A stretch of 64,000 nucleotides of DNA. Origin: Diprion similis. Taxonomy: Eukaryota; Arthropoda; Insecta; Hymenoptera; Diprionidae. The stretch covers positions 408,501 to 472,500 of the forward strand of contig NC_060113.1 of NCBI RefSeq assembly GCF_021155765.1, in the 5' to 3' direction. Positions 13,432-26,100 of this stretch are shown in pieces. The position numbers and the translations under genes are program-made. Every line of letters begins with the position of its first letter. Position 1 is the first letter of the stretch. The notes under the pieces were generated by a model that was not told where the DNA came from, searched no databases, and was given only the letters and a program-made list of their open reading frames with translations.

Positions 13432-13435
13432 TTAA

Positions 13436-16400
13436 ATTTCGCCACTCGATATATATATGCGTTCTTTACATTCTATCGCGGGAGTAAATATTTGCAAAAA
13501 AAAAAAAAAATTACAACTGTGAGAGATAATTAAGTGAGCACTGACCCGAGCGACTGCTCGATAAAAATATCATCATCTTTTGTGGAGTATTCTACCTATA
13601 CATGTTATATATATGCCAGTTGTAAGAAAAGTGTACGAGACGATTAATTTCAATGGCATTGCCGCAATTGAAACCTGATTCTATATTTAGTATGTGGACA
13701 CCCAAGGCTTGCCTGTGCAACGCTTAATTATCAGCTATATCACACCATGTCTAAGATCAAATGACATCGGAGTCACAACTATGACGATTAGACGAAACGC
13801 GTGATTAGAGCTCTGCAGCAGCAGTTAGCGCGTGCCGGGAGTTCAGTTTCCTCGCTTTATTTCGCTCTACATCAGTCAGAGTGCATCAACCGGCGCAATG
13901 CAACGCGCCAGTTTGGCTCGAGACTTTGGCCCTCATCAGGATCCCAAGGTGAAACGTTCCGTCGTCTGTCTGTCAGCTGGTCTGGGGGGACGTTATTCTC
14001 ATACTCAACCGCGATTCAAGAGCTTGAACTTCCACATGAATGGATGACGAACGCGTCTAGCGCCAGGCAAGTATTCAGGCGGAGTTTTTTCAAATGTTAA
14101 ACCGATAGCTCCGCGTACGATTATAATGTATGTAAAATTGTGCTGTGCCTATTATGAGTACGAACAACGTGGTCCATCAGGCACTACTGTACTACTAATC
14201 CTTACAATTAGCGGTACTCGTCCGAACAGTATAAATCATTCACGAATACTTATATTATAGGTAGTCGTACATGCCTCAGCGCCACGTGTGAAATTGATGG
14301 CAGGAAGGTTAACTATACAACAGTATGATAACGTTCAATTAACTCGTTCCTCGCGAAAATGCTGACACGATATACTATAGCTCTGAGTAAATCGAGAATA
14401 TATAAAGACGTGACAAAAATTTCCGCAAATAATCTTCATTATTCTTATATATATATATATATAGTAATTAATTCTTATAAACTTCTTACCTAAGGGAGTG
14501 TAAGGTGTTGCTGGTCAGGCGCAGAAACAAGGAGAATCAATCGGCACATAGAGATTACATTCCTCACACAAGAAGTCGGTCGCGGGATGTGCCTCCAACC
14601 GTTCACGAGTTTCTCCGACACTGACTGAGGCACGAAACTGAGTTTTGCGGCAGCCGTGCGCTCGTGACTTCCCCCCCTCTGGTTTCCGCCCCTCTTCCGC
14701 CCCCTCCTTGCCTCACCCCTCCGACGCCGGGCGTCGCTGCGCTCGACCTTCTCGGCTGGCAACGTCGCGACGCGGCCGCGGCGCCCCGCAGCGACCCTGA
14801 TATCCCATATCGCCGATGCGACGCTCAACGAGACTTGGCGAAGATCTATGTGATCGCAAATTTTTCCCTGGTTCACCGTCCGACGGCACGCGTATACATA
14901 CGTAAATGAATAAATAAAACGGCAGACTTTTCTTATTTGGGATAAAGTAAGGGGGTGGGGGGCCGGGAGGGGGGGCAATGATGCGAGGCAAGGGAGGTCA
15001 ATGTTTTCTGACGGGCCTCTTTTCGTCTTTTACGAGGTCGTTCCATTGTCAATAGGGGAATTATAAGTAGTCCAAATGCACGAAATATTAACCTGACGTG
15101 GACTATACGATGTCGCGAAATCGTGAATTGGTACAATCTTGCGTTTCGGGGAATCCCCGAAATTCTTTTTAGTATATCTTTTCGGACGAATTGTATGTTT
15201 CTGATTGTGAGGTATTAGGATAAGGTTGTTTTCCTCCCCACGCACACTTGCGTATCTGAACGATCATTGTTGTTACGTTAATGCGGAACTTGATATACAA
15301 ATTAGTAAATTATTGAATCAGTTGCCGGATTTCGAAGAAGGCGGAACACCAAACACCAGATATGTATAATATATACAACATACATGTGTCTTTAATCTAG
15401 TAAATGTAAATAATCGGCTCATGCATTCGTAGCGTTTAATTAATCTCAATCGATCTTAATTATTCCACTGTAACTGGACATTTGTATAGTCGGTGCGACA
15501 TGTTTGTACGCGGATAAGCTACATCCATGATCTCCTGTAACTTGTATGCACGAATTATCTCAGTACACATATGAATGTTTGCATGTAAATACATATAAAA
15601 AACGTGTAATCAAGGAAATACAGTTCATTTACACAATAATGCTTGCGAAAGCATCCAAGTGTTGCACTATGTAGATGTGTATGCAAAAACCGAAAGCCGT
15701 CGTCTCGTCGCTTTTATCTGATTCGATTCGCTTGATAATCCCGGCAAATTAAGCGCGCGTGCGTGTCAAATAGTAATAATTCACCTGAGCGCGATTGTTA
15801 ATTAAATATAACACATATACCTGTTTGTACTAATCGATTATCGATGCAAATGTAGCGGGAGAATTGAAGCCAATGTCACCGTTAAATATTTGGTGATTAT
15901 TGAATACTGTCATGTTGGATCGTGTATATATGTATAATAATATAGCTGTACGAATATCTATAAGTATAACATATTTTTAGTAGCATACGTTTATCTTTGC
16001 GTTTTTAAATTTAGTAACGGACTGTCGTACTGTGTAAAAAAAATTTTTTTTTAAATAAAGAAAAAAAAACGTTATGTATTTGGCAACTGGTGCTTGAGGA
16101 TATAATGCTAAATTCCAGAAATTTAATAAACGAATCATACGTTTCAAGTCTAGTTTTTTTCCAATAATAAGAAATGCTATCACAACAATGCAGTACGCGT
16201 GAACACACATCCGTTTCTACGAATATGTGTTCGTATAACATATCAAACGTAGTGTTGTCAAGTATTGCGTCACGTTGTGAAACACTTTATGACACAGCAG
16301 CAGAGAAGATTTATCTACGTATGTCTGCGTACACTGCATGAATCTTTGCAGTTCAATGTTGATCTTTCCCATTGATATATATTCAGCATATATGTTTAAG

Positions 16401-17467
16401 CGTGTACATATATTATAAATAAATTGGACGCTGTCATCTCCTATACGATTGAGAAGCCAACGTGTAATCTTTAAAAGATCTTGCTATACGCGAATATGGC
16501 AGTATAGGTGTCTCTGTAGAACGAAAACGAAATTCATAACCGAGGAATTTCTTGATTGCGGTTTCTTAAACGTCGCCTCAGTCCGAAGGAATGCAATATC
16601 ACCCCGTTGGAATGTGCCCTGGGGTCCATTGGCAGTTCGTACTTGCATATTATTCACAGCACTCTCCTAACGAGGTCAAAACGTTCGGGAGTTCCATGCC
16701 AGCACGCGATTCAAACGCGTGGGAGAGGAGGATTGTGCGCTATCCTTTTTTCATTTCACCTTTGCCCGTTTCAATATTGCAAAACTGTATAAAATGCGTA
16801 ATTTCAAAAGTTAGAATTTCAGCGACGAATCAATGACCCTTCGATCTGCTCGCTAATACAACTCCCACTTAGTTATTTAGTTTTTAGTAATCTCCGGCTG
16901 CAAAACCTCGTCTAATCGACCCCTTCGCTTATCGTTAGCAAAGCGATCAAGCAATCTTCGCGTAATTGGAGTTAATTTTATGGCTGGTTAAATTGATGGA
17001 AATACGTATAACCATGACGAGTTGTGCTTAATTTATGATTTTCACGAGCCACTCTAGCATCCAGACTAGCAATAATTGTTAATAAATTATCCAGCAATTT
17101 TGACTTCCAGTAAAAAAAAAAAACACATGTATATATATATATATATCGGGATACCCTCTGGATAAAAATCGCTGAAGATGCGCGATCCTATAGAAGCGCA
17201 GGCGTCTGTAGGATCTGTATCCCCGTCTTCGTTGACGTCCTATATATCTTCTCGGGGTGGAAATACGGTCGTCGGATGCGCGGCAGTCCTGAGTCTCGTT
17301 TCGAACTTGGTACCGAATGCGAGGTCGCGATACCCAACGCCGAGGGTTGCTCTTTTCATAAGTCTAGCTGCATCGTCGTAAGACAAGACAATAATTTAGA
17401 AAAGAAATATCTGTTAGTCGCGAAGTATATCGATCACTTTGTCAAAGTATCACATCCCATATCGCAG
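13436..17467. other. Upstream region of the MOXD1 gene, with promoter-like patches
   Basis: No protein gene is recognised. Initiator-like TCAGT sites lie on the plus strand near 13843 and 13872 in a GC-richer patch (13800-14090). The acceptor at 17466-17467, one base before the MOXD1 ATG, implies that at least one 5' UTR exon of that gene lies in this stretch. The patch at 14640-14800 is strongly GC-rich and strand-skewed. (TA)n microsatellites lie near 14449-14462 and 17131-17146. Confidence 0.45.
14490..14626 (-). promoter_or_regulatory. Possible minus-strand promoter and noncoding first exon
   Basis: On the minus strand, overlapping initiator motifs (CCTCAGTCAGTG, TCAGT at 14628-14624 and 14624-14620) are followed after about 130 bases by a consensus splice donor, CTTAG|GTAAGAAG, with the exon ending at 14490. 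The next minus-strand gene is PLBD, whose ATG lies 4.4 kb away with an acceptor-like site just upstream. This could be its 5' UTR exon. The inference rests on signals only. Confidence 0.35.
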
Positions 17468-17468
17468 C

Positions 17469-20400
17469 ATGAGAATATTATTCTTGCTGCTTCTCGTGGC
17501 AGGTATTACAACGAGTATCGCCAAGCCCAATCATGGGCAATCAGCGATTGAAAATACCATTAAAATATCAAAAAGAGGGGCGGAAACTAACCGCGTACAT
17601 TCGATACCCCTGGGTTCCGATGTGACGTTTCACTGGAGGTGCATTTCTCGTTCTACAGATAACCGACCCTCTTAAAGATACACCAAAATCTGATGTATAA
17701 CACTTTGCATTCAACATTTTTTTAGGGTCGAACTGACGGACGGAACGATTATGGTAGAAGTTCACTATGTCGGGGGAGATAACACCTGGTTTGCTATTGG
17801 ATTCTCTGATTACGGAGAGAAAAGCCCAGCCGATTATTGCATTTTATGGTCAGGCTGGAATCGGGAAATCAATCTACAAGTAACACCTTTGGCTAGTTGG
17901 CCGATTTTCACCCCATATCATAATTATTTTTCTTTCACCTACACGATTTTTCATGCATTAAATTGCAAGCAGAAATTCTTCCGGAAGTACAGTAAATATT
18001 TTCCTGCAGGACGTTTGGGCGGATGAAGAGGGTAAAATAAGCGTCGACGATCAACAGGACTGCAAGGACTTTCTATGGAAAAAGCGTGGAAATGTGACGA
18101 AATTTTCTTACACAAGAAAATTTGATACATGCGACAACGAGGACTACGTTATCGAAGTATGACCATTGCAATTGCCATGATACAAATCAAACTATAATAT
18201 CACTTGTGAAAATTATTCAACGTCGACGGATCTCAGGACGGGACGACGCATGTTGTCTGGTTGAAAGGCGAGGGCCCCTTGTACTCCATCGCGGGTCTGC
18301 AAGTCTCCGACGCTAAGGTGACGGGGATGTCCAGGGCTCAACTACCCAGGGTGGCTCATCGCGAAGCACCAGTGCCGAATGATGCTTGGACATTGGAGCT
18401 TTTGGCGAGCCAAGTCAAGGTGCCCAGCGATGAAACGACCTATTGGTGCAACGTACACAAGCTTCCGTCCTCGTTGAGAGACAGGTAGGCCAAGAAACAA
18501 TACGAGAAAAAGCATAAGATTTTTTCCAACTCATTTCGATCGTTTCCAGATCCACACGAACACGTACAATTTTTTTCCAACTTACTCCGCCCGTTTTCGA
18601 ACCCACTGAACCCTCAGGTTTCCATTTCACACGTTTCTAGCGTTTCTGGACACACCCGAACCCGACCGATTTTCTTCTGACCCGCTCGAACCTTTTCGAA
18701 TCTTTCAGAGTGTTTCCAACCGTTTTTAGGAACGCTTGAAGCTTTTCGAATTTTCTCCGACCCGTTTTGACCGCTCACGAACCCACCCGAAACTTCCCGA
18801 ATTTTATTCAACCAGTTTCCTTTTCCAAATGATGAAATATTGATATATTACGTACGTTATAGGAACCGCGTGCGTGGAATAAATCCTATTTATTTTTGTC
18901 CGACTGCAGGCACCACATTCTCAAGTTCGGACCGGTAATTCAACCGGGCAATGAGCACCTCGTTCATCATATAGAAATATTTCATTGTGCCGGGCCCGCC
19001 GAAAGATCTATTCCCCCATACGCCGGCCCTTGCAATCATCCCGATCGACCGGAGGAAACAAAGGTGAAGTACAAGATTCGTGTTTCGTTTATTGTAGATC
19101 AAGAACGATTTATTTGAAATTTTTTCGTCGAGGTTGGTGCCCCGTAGTGAAAATTTCAACTACTACAAACTTTTACAGAAATTGAAAAATTTCGTATTAT
19201 TTATTATTAGAAAATTGTAAACATGCAGAGTTTTTCGTAAAGAATTGTTAATTTTCGTTAAAAATTGTAGCAGTTTGTAGAGTTTTTACTGAAAAATAAA
19301 AATTTTCATAAAAAAACGTATTTCTGACAAACTATGCATATTTACAATATTGTACGAAAACAATTTTATGCACAAAATTGTATGAAATGTCCTAGTTTTC
19401 TTAAAAATTCGTTAAAAACCGTAGAAATTATTCTTACCGGGGTGGCCGGAGTGCTGGCGTTGATGAGTCTTTTTCCCTTATTAACACCTTAACGAGTTGT
19501 AATTGAGAGATTCCAACCTACTCAATATAAATACTTTGACTTTGAACTGACTAAACTTAAGTATTTGCAGGTGTGTCAGAAGGTCCTGGCGGCCTGGGCG
19601 ATGGGGGCGGAAGCATTTGTTTACCCGGATGAAGCTGGACTTCCGATAGGTGGTGAGGATTTCAACCGCCATGTAATGCTCGAGGTTCATTACAACAATC
19701 CCGAGTTACATTCAGGCCAAGTAGATTCGTCGGGAATCCAATTTGTTCTCACAAAAACCCTTCGGAAGTACGATGCGGGCGTAATAGAGCTCGGTCTTGA
19801 GTACACGGACAAGATGGCAATACCTCCTGGACAGGTAATAATTTATGTATCCTAATTAGCCTGAAGTTTCGATCGATTAGGCTCCATTGAAGGATCAAGT
19901 TGTCACGGTACTCGTGCAACCTTTAAATTAACTAACAATAAATAAGTTGCATGTCTTATGCTAGCTTGGCCGGCTCACCAATTGTTAACTAAATTTATCA
20001 CTGACCCAACTGTGGCTTCAACTCAAAATCTGCGTTGAATTGAGTTTTCGATCAAACCTGATCGATGGAAACTTCGAAAGTATAAAAGTTTGAGTAATCA
20101 GAATCTATTTCTACATATATATCAATGATTTTGCCGTTTAGGAAGCCTTCACTCTGTCGGGTCACTGCATCGCGGAATGTACCGGAGTCGGTTTGCCCAG
20201 AGAAGGAATAAAGATATTCGGGTCTCAGCTTCACACCCATTTGCTCGGTACGCAGGTCGCCACTCGTCACGTAAGGGATGGCATTGAACTCCCGATACTG
20301 AACCGCGACAATCACTACTCGACCCATTTTCAGGAAATCAGACTACTCCCCAAACCCGTCACCGTTTTGCCCGTAGGTATCTCTCGGCAAAGAGTGCTGT

Positions 20401-21142
20401 TTATTCCTGTTACTGCTATTATTATAGTTATTTCCTGCGTATCTCGACACTCCATCACATTATAGACTATTACTGTACTTAACACCCATTTTCAGGGGGA
20501 TTCTTTGATAACAACTTGCACGTACAATAGCCTGAAGATGTCGAACGTTACGTTGGGTGGATTCGCGATATCAGACGAGATGTGCGTTAACTACATTCAC
20601 TATTATCCGAGTACGAGACTAGAGGTAAGTACAATTGTCGAACTTGCACTTGAACTTGAGAATGCCGTTAATATTAGCACCCACCGCAAATCGATCGTCA
20701 AATTTCGTAACTTATCCAGGTATGCAAAAGCGCGATTAGCAGCGACGCGCTTAGAACTTACTTCCGTTACATGCGAGACTGGGAGAACCAGCCGACGTCG
20801 AACGTCAAGGGAATATCAGAGAATTACCAGAGCATCGAATGGAGCAGGGTCCGCATAGCGGCCCTCCACGATCTTTACATGGCTGCGCCATTAGGTACGT
20901 GGTAACAAAGCCGCGGGTTTGGTCAGGACGGAGGTTCCAGGCACGATTCGGTCCGAGTTGCATTTCTGATCATTAACACTCTATTTCGACGATGTCTATG
21001 TTTTCTTGTCGCAGGTATGCAATGTAACAGCTCCGATGGCTCCCGGCTTCCAGGGCTGTGGGAAAACGCGGCGTCGACGCCGATCCGGTTGCCCTTGTCT
21101 CCACCAGCTCGTGACTGCCTCGGTATCTACGGAAACGCATAA
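17469..21142 (+). CDS. MOXD1/DBH-like copper type II monooxygenase
   Basis: Ten coding exons: 17469-17638, 17726-17879, 18010-18156, 18237-18484, 18910-19063, 19571-19834, 20142-20372, 20496-20624, 20720-20894, 21015-21142; 599 aa, all phases consistent. Residues 1-18 form a signal peptide, followed by a DOMON-type domain (about 45-160) and the two-lobed monooxygenase core. Copper ligands are all visible: His259, His260 (HHIEIFHC) and His331 (LEVHYNNP) for the first copper, and His410, His412 (LHTHLLG) and Met485 (SDEMCVNY) for the second. The family hydroxylates small amines or related substrates with ascorbate in the secretory pathway. The usual HHM signature is HHI here, which changes no ligand. 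There is no C-terminal membrane anchor. Distinguishing MOXD1 from tyramine beta-hydroxylase rests on the overall pattern; I favour MOXD1-like. ATG 17469 is chosen because it starts the signal peptide directly after a splice acceptor. Confidence 0.92.
18490..18830. repeat. Degenerate repeat array in MOXD1 intron 4
   Basis: The intron holds many imperfect copies of a motif around CCCGAACC...TTTTCGAA and TTTTCCAAC, spaced irregularly by about 20-50 bases. It looks like an old, decayed minisatellite. No coding frame is supported. Confidence 0.45.
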
Positions 21143-21199
21143 TCATTACGGAAAATAATCAAACTACATGCGAAGATTCCAAAGAAACTGATGCCATGA

Positions 21200-21205
21200 A
21201 ATAAA
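21200..21205 (+). terminator. Poly(A) signal of the MOXD1 gene
   Basis: AATAAA about 58 bases after the stop codon, the first such signal downstream of the gene. Confidence 0.6.
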
Positions 21206-23186
21206 TATATTCAAATTTATGTGTGAGGATGCACTCGTTGTAATAATATGTACCCTGTTTATTCCTTGAATTATCCTGAAAAATGCGAAAATGTACCAAT
21301 AAAAATTAATGTGATAAAACAGAGAAAATTTTCTTTCATTAATCAGTTGTTGAGATTCGATGTGTCAGATTTGATTTTTAACTGTATTCAAATTTTGAAA
21401 AGTTCCTAAGTTGCTAAATTTGATAAAAATATTTTTTTCTCGGTCACAATTATTGTCTGACTCGTTTTTCGTGGGTAAAACACATGTCAGGTTCAGGTAT
21501 TTATAGGACGTTATCACGCTAAAGTAGATGATTCAGCTCGGGTTTATGTGTAGGAGTATGAAAATATTGGTTCTGCGTAAACGATTCAAGGCAACCATAC
21601 GTTTTCGTTTATAAAATGAAACATGGGCCAAGGACATATGAAGTGCGTATTCAGGTGGAAGATTATTAAACAAGTAAGAAGATGCTAAGACGTTATAAAG
21701 CTCCCTTTCTGTTTCCAAACGAGTGTGCACTAAAGTAACAAAACGCGAAAGCACTCTACCAAAAAAGCCTCATAAAAACAAAGTTGCCAAACGCTCCAGG
21801 AAAGCCCCGAGGCTGCTCAGCTCCCCATTACCAAAGTTTTGCGAACAATGCTTAACATTAATCCAAACGATCCACTTGGATGGAAAATAGTGATACATAA
21901 ATTCCCGTAAATAAATAACAGTAGAAGTTGCGGAAAGATTATATAAATGATGTATATTGATACAATATTCATATCTTATATGTTTATATATAATATATAG
22001 ATGTATAATTTGTCTGTTATAAATGTGTACATTACGTATTTCAGATCGTACTTAGCTACGCGTTCTCAGCAATATTATGGTTACAAGATTAATCGATTGA
22101 CTCTCATCTTTTACCATATTACATACGAATATGAATGTGTATACGTACACATATATATGTATATATGTATATATGTATATAGGTATATATTACAAAATGA
22201 CGAACACGCCAATTGCTTATCTAGTTGTGATCATATAGTATAAAATTAAAAAATATGTAATATATTATAAGGTATTATAATACATGGTGTATGCGCGTTA
22301 AAAGTTAGAATAATTTGTCTTTACAGATCTTTCTCTGCCCGATTGTTTCCGTTTTTTCGAGCGTTTTGCTCTGATTTTAAAAATAAACTGTTCTTCTTCT
22401 CAATAGCTGCGCGTAAACGTAAGATGTCCAAAACTTGTGACGCAAAAAGAAAAAAACGGAACCATAAAAATTACACCCGTTACTCATAACTACACTTACA
22501 AAACATTGTATACAACTCGTAAAAGGCGCATGAACACGGGTTTTCTCTTGTTATGAATTAACTATGTATGTACGTGAGAACTTTCATTATAACAAATACC
22601 CTTCCTGTACTCGGTAGTTTGTAAATAAAGTTCCGCGTATGGAATATCAAGTGGAGAGATGATGAAAATGATAATGGCGATAAAAATCAAAAGCAAGAAA
22701 ACCACGACAAAGCATAAAACAGAAAAATTCTCACAAGCACAGTTCGGCAGTATTGACCGTACAAAAGTCCATAGTAAAAAATATAATGTAGTATCTAGTT
22801 ATTACAGATCGCCGTCGTGAGAAGACCTCGCGACGCCTTTCGTCATCATTTATCGAAGTAGATTCAGTATACCTTGTTAGAAGCAGACAAACTCGTGGCT
22901 GTTTTACTGACAGTGGTTAAATATGCAATCCTGCTATCACTGAATAGCATTATGTTATAATATGTATATAATATATTAGGATATAGAATTATGCGGTGTA
23001 TACGTATAACTAATCAAGTACTACATCATTTCCGACGGTAATATAGATCTCATAGAAAAAATTCTGTTAAAAAAAAAACGTATAACGAAATCCAAAAATA
23101 CTGAATTCCTGTCATCTATCGTAAAGCGGCAATAGCGTACAAGTCAATTGTACGTCGCCAATCTTGGACTAGAGTGATTGATTTTG
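21206..23186. other. 3' UTR of the BCR homologue and spacer
   Basis: Sequence between two convergent genes, with no coding signal seen. Much of 22300-23186 may be the 3' UTR of the BCR homologue on the minus strand. Confidence 0.45.
22149..22190. repeat. (ATATATGT)n microsatellite
   Basis: About five tandem copies of an eight-base ATATATGT unit. Confidence 0.8.
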
Positions 23187-26100
23187 TTACAGGTGCGTTT
23201 GTAGGAAGCAATATAAGATCCCGGCCTGAGCCATAACGTCAACGGTTCCAGCGGCGAGAGGGTCTCGACTTTTAGCATCCGCACGGGAGTGAGTACCGGG
23301 TCGCAGAAGGGTAGGTCCGAATACCGTAGCCAAATTATGTAAGGACATTTTGTTCTGTGCCTCGTGCTTGTTAACACGAATCAAATGAGACAGGAGAAAG
23401 TCAATGACAGCTCTGTTGACAGGCGGCAGGTTTTCATGGACTCTTTTTAAAGCAGCGATCCTGGTCATCTCTCCGGACTGGAAGGCTTCAAGAAAGGCGG
23501 GATAAAGTGCATCGGTGAACAAGGCTTCTGGCATTTCACGGAGGTAAAGTTTCAAAACGCCGGTTACTGAGTGAACGTCCACCTGAAATTATCAATTGGA
23601 TTAACTGTCGATCCAACCATAGAAGTGAGCTCGTACTATTGACAAATTTACCTCTTTGAGAAGTTGCTCAGCTTCGTAAGCATTGCTTTCGAATGATTTT
23701 CGAAGTTTGACTAAATCAGAAGCTGAACCGGACACTCTGTACAATCCGACTTCGCCAACTCCCCGCCTTTCAACTTCACGAACACAGGCAGTCACAATAA
23801 AAGGAACGTCGCGTTTTTCTCGCCTGAAATAAATTGACATTTATGTAAATTGATAAAATCCTTAGCCTAAAAGTGTCTGTTGTATATATTACTGACTTGC
23901 AAACTTGTTGAATCTTTGCACCAAATAGCCCTTGGGGTTTAGCGGAAGGTACTCTTCGTAGCGTTACTTCACTTGGAACAAATTTTAATACTACACCGAG
24001 CGTCGCAGGGCCTAAACTCAAGGCTCTCTCAACTTGTTCAGACTGAAACCATGATCTACTCAGTCTCTGAGTACATTTACCTCTTAGTACAGCTCTCGAA
24101 CCACATTCTTCATACAATAGAATCCTTACATTTTGACTTCCTTCTAATTCAACAACGAAAGTCTCACCTAAATGGGCATTAACCAAGTGTTACCATAACA
24201 ATCAATCAAAATATTCCTTAATAGATGGTGCTTTAAAAGTGTCATTTAGCACAGTACTACTGCAGTATGTAGTAATTGCTGCCCTAATGGAATTACACGC
24301 ACCCCAAGTTGGCGCTTGGCCTCTGGCAATCCGACTTTTGGCCCGCTTGAAATAGTGGCCATAGCTGTCGACTTCTACCGTTACATAGAGACCCCCAGGC
24401 CTGTCCAATCCAGGAGGTGTGAGTCCGAGTAAAGTAATATGCAAATCACCCAGCAAGAGACTCTCGTCTCGTCCCGAGCGTAGAAGGTAACTACCCATAT
24501 CAGTTTGCAGGTAAGTTCGGCAGGCGGTAACCCATGCTTGGAGTTCGTACATGGATAACGGCAATGGCCCTGGAGGTTGGCCACCCTAACAATTGATTTT
24601 CCAGTATGGTCAGTGTTAATTGAATTTTTTTTTTTTTCAGACGTATTTTGCTATTTCAAAGTACCTGTTTTAACGCTTCAACAGCCTCAACCCATTGCGC
24701 ACGTTCAAATTCGCTGGAGAGAAAGAAAGTGTATGAATTGTGAGCACGGTGTTGTCCTCTATGCGTAACCCGTAGAACAAGATTTGGAGAAGCCAGTACC
24801 AACTGAGCCTCAAGTTCAGCCAATTTTTTCCGATTTTTTTCCGACCCTCTTCCACCGATCCTTATTCTCTTCTCATCGTTCTTTTCTTCCCACAAAATTT
24901 GGTCCCTTACCGTGCATGCCTGGGATCTATCTCGAAGAGAAAGATATTATAGTTTATGCATACTGTGTAGTGCCATGATAAATAATAAACGGGTATAAAA
25001 CTATCTAATGATTACAAATATTAAAACTTGTGTTACTACGTGTTACAAAATGCGTATACCTGAGAGCAACAACGTTTGCTGGACTTGCCTCTCGTGGTTC
25101 GCCACTATCTTCAGAGACGAGGGCATCACCTAGAGGAACGTACCACTTCAGTTCAAAAGTGAACTTGTCTCTTCCAGAAGCCTTATATTTTGCACAGGCA
25201 ATAACGTCGTTGAACAAAAATAGATGTCGCAATTTACGGTGTCCATCTGCAAGTTCAACGACAAACGAATTCTTAACCAGTCTTCTCTGGGCTCGGTCAT
25301 GGCTCTGTAATAAGTCAGGATCACATTAGGCACATCACGTATTTCCAAGTGAATGCGATACTCGAGGGAAATTGGGCCACAATACTTACAGGAAACATAA
25401 ATTTTGTCTGAATAATATTAAGTTCATCAAGAAAGTGTCTAGTCATAGCCAAGGCCTCGGACAATGGCGTGTGATCAGCGTGATTTGATGGCGTGTGTTT
25501 AAGGAGATCCTGAAATCCACATTTCCATGATGAATTCGCTCGAATTTGTCGAAAATTTAATGAAATATGAATACTTACGTGCAGTACTAAGGCATTCTTC
25601 TGAACACGGGCAACAGGCTTATGAAGGAGATCTTCCAATGAGAGACCCTGTCCCTTGGGGAGGCCTTTCAGTCTAATATCTTTTGTGATCTGTCCAAATT
25701 GAGCAGAATTGGCACTACATCGGCGCACAGTGTCCGTGGCACGAGCATAATTGTGTAAAAAGGCTCCATAAAGGCCAATGTTACTTGCCATCACCTAATA
25801 AGTATGCATTAAAATAATTGTCAAAATATTTATCTATCTCAATAAAGACCATCAAGTATGAAATAAAAAGTAGGCACCTTGAAATGTTCTCCAATCGTAG
25901 TTCGGGAATCCCACTTCTCCAATTTTTTTCGTAAGCCTTCCAAAAAATCTCTATGCAGCGCGTGCAGCTCTGGAATTTTGTAGAACATAGTGCCAAACTC
26001 CTCTTCTGAAATCACAGGCTGTGATGTCGTCAACGTAGCTCTGATGGCCTTCATATACTACAAAAGAAAAGAAAAACGCACAGTTTATTTCAAACTTATC

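Noticed and set aside
13801-14100. Plus-strand open frames in the GC-richer patch
   Set aside because: Two overlapping frames of 70-99 codons have no domain, and the patch looks more like promoter or leader sequence; GC-rich DNA gives longer accidental frames.
14490-14991. 162-codon minus-strand frame across the GC-rich block
   Set aside because: The product is low-complexity Arg/Gly/Pro, and two frames are open at once, as expected from base composition.
16680-16730. tRNA-like GATTCAAACG loop
   Set aside because: The T-loop resemblance is not accompanied by matching stems or an anticodon arm, so no tRNA is claimed.
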